A stretch of DNA of 62,621 nt, taken from assembly GCA_027858315.1 (NCBI GenBank), contig JAQICV010000072.1, forward strand, positions 1 to 62,621. Reading direction: 5' to 3'. Below the pieces are notes generated by a model. The model saw only the letters and a program-made list of their open reading frames with translations, did no database searches and was not told the DNA's origin. Of this stretch, positions 52,636 through 62,441 are shown in pieces. Positions within the stretch are counted from its first letter, which is position 1; each line of letters opens with the position of its first letter. Made by a program: the position numbers and the translations under genes. This DNA comes from Candidatus Woesearchaeota archaeon (GTDB lineage Archaea; Nanobdellota; Nanobdellia; Woesearchaeales; UBA583).

Positions 52636-55511
52636 TTAGTCGAAAATCTTTGATTAAAATTAGTATGGTTTTTGTTTTGATGTTACTTATGATTAATTTA
52701 GGATTTAGTTGGTGGGATGGTAGTTATCCATTAAGACAAACAATTAATGTTTCAACTCCTAGTGGAACTGCTCCTGCAGATTATTCTGTAGAGATTATTT
52801 TGAACTCTACGATTGTAGGTGCTGGATTTGATTGGAGTCAAGCATGTTATAATAATTTATCTAAGATTAGGCTTGTTGATGATACTGATAGTGTTAAATT
52901 AGATTATTGGATTAAGAATTGTTCTTCTAGTTCCGAGGAGATTTATTTATGGACAAAAATCCCTTCAGGAATTACAACTGCAGGATATAATGTTTTTATG
53001 TATTATGGAAACTCAGGTGCTAGTTATGAGGGAACTAATGCTAGTGCAGTCTTTGATTTCTACTTTAATATGAGTGGTCTTACAATTTCTTCAGAAGGAG
53101 CAGGACAGGATTCTTCAGGAAATGGAGATATTTTAGAGAATGGTAGAACTTTTCATACTTGGGGAAATTCCTGGAAGGTTTTGAGTGGATTTACTAGTTA
53201 TGCAATTTATAATAATGGGTCACAAATGTTAGATTTAAGTTTTAGATCTAGTGATTGTGGTGAGATTGCTTCTATTAAGTTTGATACAAATACTGTCCAA
53301 GAAGATACTAATAATTATAGATGGTGTGGTTCTCAAACTAATTGGGGTATTGTTCCTGATGATCCTTATTCAGGTTCAAGTAATTGGGAAGATGTAGGTA
53401 GCGTTTTGAATGATTTTACTGTTACTCCTACTCATATTCACCTACCTATTGATGATGATGCAGATGCAAGTGGTGATATTTATTTCAAAGATATTAGAAT
53501 TAGAAAATATGTAGCTAATGAGCCTGGGTTTATTATTGGAGGTGAAGAAGCAGTTGATACAACTTTGACTTATATGAATCCTATAACAAATTATACTACA
53601 GGGAATAATACTGTTGAATTTACTTGTTCTGCTGTTACAACAAATACAACTGAATTAGATAATATCTCAATTTATGGTAATTTTAGTGGAAGTTGGAGTT
53701 TGAATCAAACTACTAATTTAATTGGACAAATTAATAGTACAAATTTCACAATTAGTCTTCCTTTGAGTAGTGGAGTTTATTTATGGAGTTGTGTTGCTTA
53801 TGATCAATCAGGAGGATTTGATTGGGGAGTTAATCATACATTAATTATTGATAAAACTCTGCCTCAAATTAATCTGCATTCTCCTTTTGGAAGCGTTCAG
53901 GATGTAACACCTACGATTAATGTAAGTTTTAGTGAGACTGTTACTAGTTGGTTTAATATTGATAATGGATTAAATCATAGTTTGTGTAATAATTGTTTAA
54001 GCATCGATACATCATATCTGCATTTAGCTGAAGGAGATTATGCAATTAATATATTTGCTAATGATAGTTATGATAATTTTAATTCATCATTAAATAATTC
54101 ATTTACTATTGATATGAAAGGTAATTTCTTTGAAAATTTTGTTGATGATTCAAGTATTGATTCTTTTAATGATGCTTTATGGAATGGTGAAAATATTTCA
54201 TATTCAGGTGGTTCAATTAAATATTACCAAGGTTTAGAAATTGGAGTTTTATCTTCAGATATGACTTATATCGCTAATCAATGGAATGGTGCTGCTAATG
54301 CTGGTGAAGTAGATATTACTTGTATTGGAGGAGATGCTAATTGTTGGTTTGTTCGTCAAAATGGAACAAATGTTTCAGCACCACATATTGGTAATGGAGT
54401 CACTACATTAGATTCTGATTTCTCAACAGTAGGATTTGTTATGTATTCTGAGGAAGATATTCATACAAGATTTAGTCCAGCACCACATGCTCAACAGAGT
54501 AATTATTTTGTTGCAGTTTGTTATAATTCTGGACAGTGGTATTATGATGATAATAATGGGTGTAATGAAGCATTTACTCCTATTTCTTCAGATGTACTTG
54601 TAGCAAATTTGACTTGGGGTATTGGAAGTGTTAGTGAGAATATTGCCGATAGGTCAGGGAGTAGCGAAGTGATTTTCAAATCGATTAATACTACTAAAGA
54701 TATTACAAGTATTACAAATATTACCTGGGATGAGTATAATTCTGGAAGTAATAAATTAGAAGTTAATTTGAGTTTTGATTATGGAATGAGTTGGTATAAT
54801 ATGAGTAATGGATTAGCGTTTAGTAATTTTACTGGAAATAATTCTATGATTGTGAAATTAATTGTTAGTAGTGATGGACTATCAAGTGTAAGTTTGGATA
54901 ATTTGAACATTAGCTGGATTTCAGATAATGCGCAAGTTCCAATTATTAATTTGACTTCACCTTTAAACTCAACAAATATTTTAGGAAATGGAACTATTGA
55001 ATTAGGATTTAATATTACAGATAATGAATATAATCTATCTTGTAATTTATATTTGAATGATTTATTGAATAGAAGTTTTGGATGTAATAATACAATTAAT
55101 TATTATAATCTAACACTTCCTCGTGGAAATTATAATTGGATTGTTGAAGTTTTAGATAATGAGAATAATACAATTAATTCCTCTAAGCATTATTTTAATT
55201 TGATTAATGAATATGATTTAAGAATTCGAAAGGAAATTATTTTTGAGAATAATGACCAGTATAAAATAATTCAAAATGTTAGCTCTATTTTGAGTGAGAT
55301 TCCTAATTATAATATTATTGATTTTGTTGATAATAGTTTTAATTATGGGTCTTTTGGAACGCTTTATGATTGGGAAAATATAACTTCAGGCTTAAGTTAC
55401 AATGGAACTGTTCTTGGTTGGGAATTGAATTTAGAATTTAATAATACATATTCAGTTGTCGGAGTTGATGATTATTATCTTGGAAATTATTTTGTTGTAG
55501 GGGTTGACTAA
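52632..55511 (+). CDS. Secreted DUF2341 surface protein
   Basis: The 959-aa protein has a signal peptide (about 8-27) and then a DUF2341-type domain starting WWDGSYPLRQTI. A laminin-like or sugar-binding-like domain follows (about 150-290, with YNNGSQMLDLSF, YRWCGSQ), then Ig-like repeats. A conserved C-terminal domain of about 100 residues contains YSVVGVDDYYL, and the next protein ends with the same domain. The next protein's frame begins two bases after its stop. It is rich in Asn, Ser and sequons and probably exported to the surface. It is translationally coupled to the wHTH gene. Confidence 0.72.
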   Translation: MISRKSLIKISMVFVLMLLMINLGFSWWDGSYPLRQTINVSTPSGTAPADYSVEIILNSTIVGAGFDWSQACYNNLSKIRLVDDTDSVKLDYWIKNCSSSSEEIYLWTKIPSGITTAGYNVFMYYGNSGASYEGTNASAVFDFYFNMSGLTISSEGAGQDSSGNGDILENGRTFHTWGNSWKVLSGFTSYAIYNNGSQMLDLSFRSSDCGEIASIKFDTNTVQEDTNNYRWCGSQTNWGIVPDDPYSGSSNWEDVGSVLNDFTVTPTHIHLPIDDDADASGDIYFKDIRIRKYVANEPGFIIGGEEAVDTTLTYMNPITNYTTGNNTVEFTCSAVTTNTTELDNISIYGNFSGSWSLNQTTNLIGQINSTNFTISLPLSSGVYLWSCVAYDQSGGFDWGVNHTLIIDKTLPQINLHSPFGSVQDVTPTINVSFSETVTSWFNIDNGLNHSLCNNCLSIDTSYLHLAEGDYAINIFANDSYDNFNSSLNNSFTIDMKGNFFENFVDDSSIDSFNDALWNGENISYSGGSIKYYQGLEIGVLSSDMTYIANQWNGAANAGEVDITCIGGDANCWFVRQNGTNVSAPHIGNGVTTLDSDFSTVGFVMYSEEDIHTRFSPAPHAQQSNYFVAVCYNSGQWYYDDNNGCNEAFTPISSDVLVANLTWGIGSVSENIADRSGSSEVIFKSINTTKDITSITNITWDEYNSGSNKLEVNLSFDYGMSWYNMSNGLAFSNFTGNNSMIVKLIVSSDGLSSVSLDNLNISWISDNAQVPIINLTSPLNSTNILGNGTIELGFNITDNEYNLSCNLYLNDLLNRSFGCNNTINYYNLTLPRGNYNWIVEVLDNENNTINSSKHYFNLINEYDLRIRKEIIFENNDQYKIIQNVSSILSEIPNYNIIDFVDNSFNYGSFGTLYDWENITSGLSYNGTVLGWELNLEFNNTYSVVGVDDYYLGNYFVVGVD

Positions 55512-55512
55512 A

Positions 55513-58500
55513 ATGATAAACATAAATGTGCAAAGGACTTTGAAGTTTTGGATGATGATTCTAGTGCTTAGTATGTTTAGTATTCAGTTTGTACATAGTG
55601 CAAATAATTGGTGGAATGATGATTTTGAGTATAGAAAAGAGATTAATGCAACAAATAATGGATTTTCTGTATTGTCTGATTTCCCAGTTTATTTTAATAT
55701 TAGTTATGAGACTAATATGCAAGCAGATTATGATGATTTAAGATTTATTAACGGAGATTGTAGCTCGCCACAGAGTAGTCAGTTAGAGTATGAAGTTGAA
55801 TTGTATAATGCTTCTTTTGCAAGTGTTTGGGTTAAGATTCCTAATTTTTCTCTTGGTAATAATAGTGTTTGTATGTATTATGGTAATTCAACTGTTCTTA
55901 GCGCTGCTAATCCTACTTCAGTTTGGAATACTAATTATGGAATTGTTTATCATATGGATTCAACTGGACAAGATTCTACTTCAAATAATAGAGATAGAGT
56001 TGCAGATGTTGGAGCGCCTACTGTTAATAATACATTCTTGGGTCATGGTTTAACTTTTGATGGAAATGATGCATGGTCACTTACAAATATTGCTTATTGG
56101 GAAATTGAGTGGATGGATAGGGTTCATGAGATTGTGTTTGAGACTAGTAGTGATGTTACAACAAGACAGACTCTTTTTGCAGAAGGAGGAGGCACTAATG
56201 GAATTTTGATGTACATTGTTGGAGGAGAGTTGTATGCAAGATGGTGGTCTGAGAGTTCTCCTAGTTGGGCTGGTAATCATCTTAATGTGTCTGTTGCTGC
56301 TAATACTAAATATTATGCTACAATGTATCTTTCTGAGAGTGGAAATTATTCGCTTTATTTGGATGGAGTACTTATTACTACACTTGCTTCACCAGATCAT
56401 ATGGATGCACATAGTGGTGATGGAGGTATTGCTTATACTGGAGCAAATAATAAAGATTATCATGATGGTAATTTTGGTCCTGGGATTTATTTTACTGGAA
56501 ATATTTATGAGATGAGAACCCAAGATTCATATTTAGATGATAATTGGTTTTCACAAACTTCTAATAATATTTTAGATCATAGCGCGGTTACATTTTATGG
56601 TTCTGAACAAAAATATTATCCAAATATTAGTATTAGTATTACTTCACCTTCAACTGCTGCAATTATTGCTATTTTACAAAATTATACTCAAGAGATTAAT
56701 GTTACTGTTTCATGTGAGGGGAAGAGTTCAACTTCTTGTGGGAATTTGAGTTTGCATTCAATGTATAATTCATCTAGTTTGTTTAACGATATTTCAACTG
56801 TTAGTGGAACTACTCCTATTTGGAGTTCTTCTTCTCAGCCACAGTATTGTCTTTTATTTAGTGGAGAGAGTTGTAGTGTTTCATGGATTGTTAATATGAC
56901 TGGAGATATTGGAGAGAAGTATTTGGTTAATGTTTTAGCAAATTCAAATATTAGTGCATATGATAATATTACTAGTGATAATTTAACTATTAAAATTGTT
57001 GAAGGAAATGTAGTATCATTTAATGTAACTAGTTATACTTTTGCTCCTTTTAATAAACAAAGTGGAAATAGAAGTGTTGTTTTAGATGTTGTTTCAAGTA
57101 TTGGGAATAATTCTAATATTATTGTAGCTTGTGAGAGTGGAAATTGTTCTACTATTACTAGTAATTGGACTAATGGAATTAATTTGAGTGATAGTAGTAC
57201 TAAAAATATTGAATTTGAATGTTCTGATTCTGATTCGGGTTCTTATAGCGCTGTATTTAATGTGACTTCTGATGAGTATACTGATAAGACTCTTATTAAA
57301 ATTGATTGTGAAATTAATAGAGTTTATGGACCAATTCAGATTAATCTTGACTTACCTACTCCTTATAGTATTAAACAGATTGGACAGAATCAAACTTTCA
57401 CTATTAAAGCTACGATGGATTGTGTTGGAACTTGCTCAAATGTTAGTGCTTATGCAGTTTATAATTTGACTAAGAATCCATTTGGTGATTCAAGTGATGG
57501 AGAATTAAATGTTACTGCTGCAAATACTGTTGTTAATTCATACACTTATTTGGCTGGCAATGAGTTGTCTGGAGATGCAACTATTACTGTTAATGATGGG
57601 ACTGATTTTAGTATTGGTGATGAGGTTTTAATTATTCAAATGCAAAATGGTTCTGGTATTGGTAGTTCAGGTTATTATGAGTTTGTAAGTATTTCAAATA
57701 AAGTTGGGAATGTTTTAACTCTTGATTCAGGTCTTAAAAATGATTTTGGTTCAGGTACTTTTAATGTTACTTCTGCTTCAGCTACTCAAGTTGTTAGAGT
57801 TCCTCAATATAGTAGAGTTGATGTTAATTTAGGGGCTTCAATTACTGCTCCTGCTTGGAATGGAGAATCTGGAGGAGTTGTTGTATTTAGAGCTTCTAAT
57901 TATGTCAAAACTCTAGGTTATATTAATGTTTCAGAGAAAGGTTTTAGAGGAGGAGATTGTAATAATTGTGGAGATAGCGCTTGGGGAGATCAAGGTGAGG
58001 GATATTTAGGATTGGGAACTAATTCATTGAGTGCTAATGGAAATGGAGGTGGTGGAGGTTATGGTCCAACTGGACTTGGTGGTGAGCCTGGCGCAGGAGG
58101 AGGACATGCAGGAGTAGGTGGAGATGGATTAGGACAATTTGGAACAGATGCTAGTGGTGGAACAAGTATCGGTTTAGTTGATTTATCTAAATTATTTTGT
58201 GGTGGAGGAGCTGGAGGAGGAGGAGATAATGATGGCCTTGCGATCTTCCCAGAATATATTGATGGAGGAGGAATCGTTATTGTTTACTCTCAAGAAATTA
58301 TTGATGCAAGAGTTTTATCGAAAGGTGAGGAAGGAGAAATTAGTCAGAATAATGGAGGAACTAGTGGAGCAGGAGCAGGTGGTACTATTTGGCTTGTTGC
58401 TCATACTCTTTCGATGAGTGATGTTAATGCTAAGGGTGGAGCTAGTGTTATAGGATATGGATCAGATACTGGTGGAGCTGGAGGAGATGGAAGAATTAGG

Positions 58501-59394
58501 CTTGATTATAATACTAAGGTTGGAGCTTCTACTCCTGCTTCAGGATTTGATGGGACATTTTTAGATTTGATTAATGCTATTTCAACTGCTTCTGGAATAA
58601 TGCCGCTCTGGACTAGTTCATCTAATTTACAGTCTTGTGTTCCTAGTGAGGATGGTAGTTGTATTTTCAATTGGAATGTTAATGCATCTGGTTCAATTGG
58701 CACTCAAGTCAATGTTAGTGTATTTGTTTTATCAAATTTAACTTCTAGGATTAGTACCAATTTATCACAATACGCAACTATCAACATTACAAATAATACT
58801 ATTCCAACTATTACTTTAATTAGTCCTATTAACGCTAGTAAATTTATTGGAAATGGAACTATAGAATTTTCATTTAGAGTTGATGATGATGATTCAACTT
58901 TTAATTGTAGTTTTTATTTGAATGATGTTTTTAATCGAAATGTTTCTTGTGATAGTGGAGTTGATACTTTTATTAATTTGACTCTTGCTCCAGGAGTTTA
59001 TAATTGGACGATTAATGTTGTTGATTCTTTGAGTAATGATGTTAATTCTACAACTAATCATTTTATTTTTATTAAAGATTATTTTGCAAAAATTAGAAAG
59101 AGTATTAGAAGTATTAATACTGATTTGTATATGGTTGAACTTGTAACTAATAATTCTGCTACTAATAGTTCACTTTATCATACTGAACTTGAATTTGTAG
59201 ATAGTAGTTTTGCTTATGGTTCTTTTAATACATTGTATAATTGGACTAATTCTACTTCAGGAATATATAATGGGGATATTCTTGGTTGGGATTATGTTGT
59301 CATAGATGTTTCAAATGGGTTTGAGATTAATTATTCTGTAGTTGGTGTTGATGATTATTATTTGAGAGAGAATTATAGGATATTTTTGGAATAA
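55513..59394 (+). CDS. Secreted DUF2341 protein with inserted glycine-rich domain
   Basis: The ATG at 55513 follows the upstream stop by one base; a TTG nine bases earlier is in frame. The 1293-aa protein has a signal peptide (8-29), DUF2341 (NNWWNDDFEYRKEIN, about 30-120), a LamG-like domain with LYLDG and a Ca2+-binding-like loop (HSGDGGIAY), and two Ig-like domains. The second Ig-like domain is split by a 350-residue insert (about 660-1015) with many GGxGGG and GGGAGGGG runs. The same C-terminal domain as in the previous protein ends the chain. It is likely anchored to the surface. Confidence 0.8.
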   Translation: MININVQRTLKFWMMILVLSMFSIQFVHSANNWWNDDFEYRKEINATNNGFSVLSDFPVYFNISYETNMQADYDDLRFINGDCSSPQSSQLEYEVELYNASFASVWVKIPNFSLGNNSVCMYYGNSTVLSAANPTSVWNTNYGIVYHMDSTGQDSTSNNRDRVADVGAPTVNNTFLGHGLTFDGNDAWSLTNIAYWEIEWMDRVHEIVFETSSDVTTRQTLFAEGGGTNGILMYIVGGELYARWWSESSPSWAGNHLNVSVAANTKYYATMYLSESGNYSLYLDGVLITTLASPDHMDAHSGDGGIAYTGANNKDYHDGNFGPGIYFTGNIYEMRTQDSYLDDNWFSQTSNNILDHSAVTFYGSEQKYYPNISISITSPSTAAIIAILQNYTQEINVTVSCEGKSSTSCGNLSLHSMYNSSSLFNDISTVSGTTPIWSSSSQPQYCLLFSGESCSVSWIVNMTGDIGEKYLVNVLANSNISAYDNITSDNLTIKIVEGNVVSFNVTSYTFAPFNKQSGNRSVVLDVVSSIGNNSNIIVACESGNCSTITSNWTNGINLSDSSTKNIEFECSDSDSGSYSAVFNVTSDEYTDKTLIKIDCEINRVYGPIQINLDLPTPYSIKQIGQNQTFTIKATMDCVGTCSNVSAYAVYNLTKNPFGDSSDGELNVTAANTVVNSYTYLAGNELSGDATITVNDGTDFSIGDEVLIIQMQNGSGIGSSGYYEFVSISNKVGNVLTLDSGLKNDFGSGTFNVTSASATQVVRVPQYSRVDVNLGASITAPAWNGESGGVVVFRASNYVKTLGYINVSEKGFRGGDCNNCGDSAWGDQGEGYLGLGTNSLSANGNGGGGGYGPTGLGGEPGAGGGHAGVGGDGLGQFGTDASGGTSIGLVDLSKLFCGGGAGGGGDNDGLAIFPEYIDGGGIVIVYSQEIIDARVLSKGEEGEISQNNGGTSGAGAGGTIWLVAHTLSMSDVNAKGGASVIGYGSDTGGAGGDGRIRLDYNTKVGASTPASGFDGTFLDLINAISTASGIMPLWTSSSNLQSCVPSEDGSCIFNWNVNASGSIGTQVNVSVFVLSNLTSRISTNLSQYATINITNNTIPTITLISPINASKFIGNGTIEFSFRVDDDDSTFNCSFYLNDVFNRNVSCDSGVDTFINLTLAPGVYNWTINVVDSLSNDVNSTTNHFIFIKDYFAKIRKSIRSINTDLYMVELVTNNSATNSSLYHTELEFVDSSFAYGSFNTLYNWTNSTSGIYNGDILGWDYVVIDVSNGFEINYSVVGVDDYYLRENYRIFLE

Positions 59395-59413
59395 AAAATA
59401 TAACGAATTAAAA

Positions 59414-60205
59414 TTAAAATTTAATTTCTAATTCTACAGGACAATGATCTGAGCCCATTACTTCATCTCTTATTTGTGCATTTGTTAAATTGCCTTTTAA
59501 TAAGTTTGATGTGAAAAAATAATCTATACGCCAACCAACATTGTTTCCTCTTGCGCCAAACATATATGTCCACCAAGTATATTGTTCTTTTTCTGGATTA
59601 AATAGTCTGAATGTATCAATGAATCCTGCTGCAATTATATTGTCAATTCCTTCTCTTTCTTTATCAGTAAATCCTGCACTTCCAGGTTTTGTTTTTGTTG
59701 TCATATTTGATTTGTCGTTTTTAATGTCTATTTCCTTATGTGCTGCATTTAAGTCGCCACAAAAGATTACAGGTTTTATTTGTTCTAGTTTTTTTACATG
59801 AGTTAAAAAATCTATATCCCATTTTTCATATCTGTAATCTAGTCTTTCTAATTCTCGTTTGGAGTTTGGAGTGTATACAGTGACTAAAAAGAATTTCTCA
59901 AATTCAGCAGTGATTACCCTACCCTCGGTATCATGCTCTTCAATTCCTAAACCGTAGGATACATTTACAGGTTCTAACTTAGAGAATATAGCTGTCCCAG
60001 AGTAACCTTTTTTCTCGGCAGAGTTCCAATATTCGTACTTGTATCCTAAAACCTCTAATTCATGCTCTAATTGGTCTGGATGCGCCTTTGTTTCTTGAAG
60101 ACAAAAGACATCAGGATTCATTTCTTTAATTGAGTCTAAAAAATCTTTTTTCATGATTGCCCTTATACCATTTACATTCCAAGATACTAATTTTAATTGT
60201 TCCAT
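59414..60205 (-). CDS. xthA: Exodeoxyribonuclease III / AP endonuclease
   Basis: The 263-aa protein is full length. The family motifs are complete: [11 protein letters not shown] (6-16), QETKAHPDQ (37-45) with the metal-binding Glu, VYTPNS near 105, [12 protein letters not shown] near 147 (Asp, Asn) and GSDHCPVEL at the end (catalytic His). It nicks DNA at abasic sites in base-excision repair. Its TATA is not clear. It converges with the upstream surface-protein operon, 20 bp from its stop. Confidence 0.94.
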   Translation of the reverse strand: MEQLKLVSWNVNGIRAIMKKDFLDSIKEMNPDVFCLQETKAHPDQLEHELEVLGYKYEYWNSAEKKGYSGTAIFSKLEPVNVSYGLGIEEHDTEGRVITAEFEKFFLVTVYTPNSKRELERLDYRYEKWDIDFLTHVKKLEQIKPVIFCGDLNAAHKEIDIKNDKSNMTTKTKPGSAGFTDKEREGIDNIIAAGFIDTFRLFNPEKEQYTWWTYMFGARGNNVGWRIDYFFTSNLLKGNLTNAQIRDEVMGSDHCPVELEIKF

Positions 60206-60272
60206 ATAATATTATATGTTTCTTTTATTATAAAAATTAGTTGTCTAAAAACTGGGTGGTAATCAATAAAAA

Positions 60273-60680
60273 TTATCCAATCATATCTTCAAATTCGAAT
60301 CCTTTTCTTTTCATTGTAATTAAATCAATTACATAGTTTTCTGATTTAGTTTGTTCTAGTTCTGAAGTTGGAATGAAGTACCATTGGTTTCCTTCAAATT
60401 TTACTCCAACCCAAGCTTCTGCACCAAATTTTTCTGAGAAGAAGTTTAAATCATTTATTTCTTGACGAGTAAAATATTTTTTTACACCATTTACTACTTT
60501 TACTTCCATTACTATTTTTTTATCTCCTCTTGAGGCTAATAAGTCTGGTGCAGGATATTTTGTTGAACCTGAACCTGCAACTCTTATACATACCCATTCA
60601 TTTGTGTCCCAAAATCTATGGATTAGTTCGTTTTCTGCTGCTGTCCCTTTTGCCTTTTTATTTTTTACAAATCTAGCCAT
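60273..60680 (-). CDS. hjc: Holliday junction resolvase Hjc
   Basis: The 135-aa archaeal endonuclease resolves four-way junctions. Catalytic residues are Glu in ENELIHRFW (16-24), Asp in PDLLA (45-49) and ExK in VMEVKVV (57-63), plus GSGSTKYPAPD. A C-terminal 'Y-F-I-P' strand and helix complete the nuclease fold. Its ATG overlaps the stop of the upstream DUF2238 gene (TGATG), so they are cotranscribed. It sits next to xthA in a small repair group. Confidence 0.93.
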   Translation of the reverse strand: MARFVKNKKAKGTAAENELIHRFWDTNEWVCIRVAGSGSTKYPAPDLLASRGDKKIVMEVKVVNGVKKYFTRQEINDLNFFSEKFGAEAWVGVKFEGNQWYFIPTSELEQTKSENYVIDLITMKRKGFEFEDMIG

Positions 60681-61294
60681 CAGTTATTTCTTTTAGTTAT
60701 CTTCTTCAAGTCTCTTCTAAATATGAAAGCAAATAATGCTGTTGCAGAAATTGCTCCTAGTGTATCAGCTAATATGTCTTTTTGAGCATCCCAAATATCA
60801 CCCTGAGAACCAAGAACTTCCATTCCTGCTTCAGAATCTCCTATAACTGCAAATTGCCACTCAAATAATTCATAAGCTCCAGCAAGGGACATGATTGCAA
60901 ATATTGCAAATAAGAAAACTACCCATTTAGAATTTACAAGTTTCTTTTTTGTTAAAAATTCTGCAACTGCATATGCGTAAAATCCAACTGTGAAATGAGC
61001 AATTCTATCATAATGATTTCTTTCAAATCCAAAGAAGTTTGTGAACCAATCAAATGGTACTCTTGAGAATGTATAATGACCTCCGATTGTGTGCATGAAG
61101 ATTAAAAAAGACATTAGAATGTAAGATGTGTTTGAAAATTGAAATTTTCTATAAGTTAAAACAAGAAATAAAACTATTAAAAAAATAGGTAGATTTTCTG
61201 CTATCCATACTGTTCTATCATAAGGATTAATTCCTAATGCAATAAATACTACCAAGTAAATTAATAATAAAATATGAGGTACTTTTAGTTTCAT
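60680..61294 (-). CDS. DUF2238 membrane protein (YjdF-like)
   Basis: The 204-aa protein has five or six membrane helices with intramembrane His and Asp residues (FMHTIGGHYTFSRVPF, ERNHYDRIAHFTVGF, YELFEWQFAVIG, GDIWDAQKDILADTLGA), the DUF2238 pattern. His/Asp/Glu near the membrane may bind metal. Its function is unknown. Its stop overlaps the hjc start by one base. It starts with a TATA-like sequence upstream at about 61316-61325. Confidence 0.85.
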   Translation of the reverse strand: MKLKVPHILLLIYLVVFIALGINPYDRTVWIAENLPIFLIVLFLVLTYRKFQFSNTSYILMSFLIFMHTIGGHYTFSRVPFDWFTNFFGFERNHYDRIAHFTVGFYAYAVAEFLTKKKLVNSKWVVFLFAIFAIMSLAGAYELFEWQFAVIGDSEAGMEVLGSQGDIWDAQKDILADTLGAISATALFAFIFRRDLKKITKRNN

Positions 61295-61344
61295 AATGAA
61301 ATTTAAAAGAATTCAGTTTATATATTTTTCTTACTGTTAGAAGT

Positions 61345-62046
61345 TTAAAACAAACCTAATTTTAATATTTGCTCAAGATTTTCAGTTTTATAATCAGCTT
61401 TTGAATCTAAATAATCGCCATTATATTTCCCTTCTCCTTTTACTCTTATTGTTGTAAATCCTACATAATTTGCAGGAGTTATATCTGTAGATTCCTTATC
61501 TCCGATCATAAACAAATCTTTGAATTTTAAATCATGTTTATAGTGAATCAAAATTTTTTGATAAAGATTAATATTTTTTTCATGTTCGATACTATCAGTT
61601 ATGTATATATTTTTCTTATCAAAAAAATGGTCTATTTCTAATCTAAATAATTTTTCCCATTGTTTTATTCCAATACCTGAACTAATTATTCCTAAAGTAT
61701 ATTCTTTGGATAATTTTTTTAGAACTTTAATAACTCCTTTTGGGAGATATCGATGAATATCTCTTTTAGTTTTATGATAAGTCATAACTGCAACTGCAGA
61801 ATACATATCAATTTCCCTTTTATCTAAACCGTAACTCTCCAAAATTGAGTCATAATGCTTTGTTGAATTTGGACCTTTTTCTTCATATACTTTTTGAAAT
61901 TTTCTCCACAAATCATTTTTATTTGTATGTAAACCCTCATCAATCATTGCTTGAAAACTTGCATCTCTTGCATTATTCACAAATAGAGCTGAATTAAATA
62001 ATGTATCATCTAAATCAAAAAAGATTATTTTGTTATTTTGTTTCAT
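61345..62046 (-). CDS. HAD-superfamily hydrolase
   Basis: The 233-aa phosphatase has motif I FFDLDDTLFNSA (9-20), motif II SSGIGIKQWEKL (S/T plus Lys region, about 118), and motif III/IV IGDKESTDITPA near 190. The cap is a small helical C1 type. The length and motif arrangement fit the TIGR02253-like archaeal HAD group. The substrate is unknown. Its start overlaps the stop of the upstream HTH gene by four bases. Confidence 0.85.
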   Translation of the reverse strand: MKQNNKIIFFDLDDTLFNSALFVNNARDASFQAMIDEGLHTNKNDLWRKFQKVYEEKGPNSTKHYDSILESYGLDKREIDMYSAVAVMTYHKTKRDIHRYLPKGVIKVLKKLSKEYTLGIISSGIGIKQWEKLFRLEIDHFFDKKNIYITDSIEHEKNINLYQKILIHYKHDLKFKDLFMIGDKESTDITPANYVGFTTIRVKGEGKYNGDYLDSKADYKTENLEQILKLGLF

Positions 62047-62441
62047 TTTTGTTTCTTACCAAAATATTTTTTCTTTGGAATTTTTACCTCCATTTTTTCT
62101 GCAAATGAGTTTAAATGAGCAATGAAACATTTTATTTGAAAAAATGTTATTTTCTCATTTGCTGCTTCTTTTATTTCGGAGAGTTTTAAATCCTTATTTT
62201 TTTCAATAATGTCTGAAATTTCTTTTTTTATGTTCTCTTCTAAAATATCATCAATATTGATATAACTTTGAGTTATTAAATCTATTATTTGCCTTTCAAT
62301 ACTTTCTTCTTCAAATCCTCTTTTTTTTGCAATTTGAGAAATTGAGTTTTTATTGAAAAATAATTCGAGTGTTTCTTGTAGTGTTGGGGTTAATTTTTTC
62401 TTTTTTGTTTCAAGATTCCATTTACTCCAAGATGATTCCAT
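62043..62441 (-). CDS. Helix-turn-helix protein (RecQ C-terminal HTH_40-like)
   Basis: The 132-aa basic protein has a central helix-turn-helix (TLELFFNKNSISQIAKKRGFEEESIERQIIDLI), a pattern shared with the HTH module at the C-terminus of RecQ-type helicases, followed by a helical part (KLSEIKEAANEKITFFQIKCFIAHL). It stands alone here. The gene is first in a unit with the HAD gene (ATGA overlap). A DNA-binding role is likely; the target is unknown. Confidence 0.65.
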   Translation of the reverse strand: MESSWSKWNLETKKKKLTPTLQETLELFFNKNSISQIAKKRGFEEESIERQIIDLITQSYINIDDILEENIKKEISDIIEKNKDLKLSEIKEAANEKITFFQIKCFIAHLNSFAEKMEVKIPKKKYFGKKQK

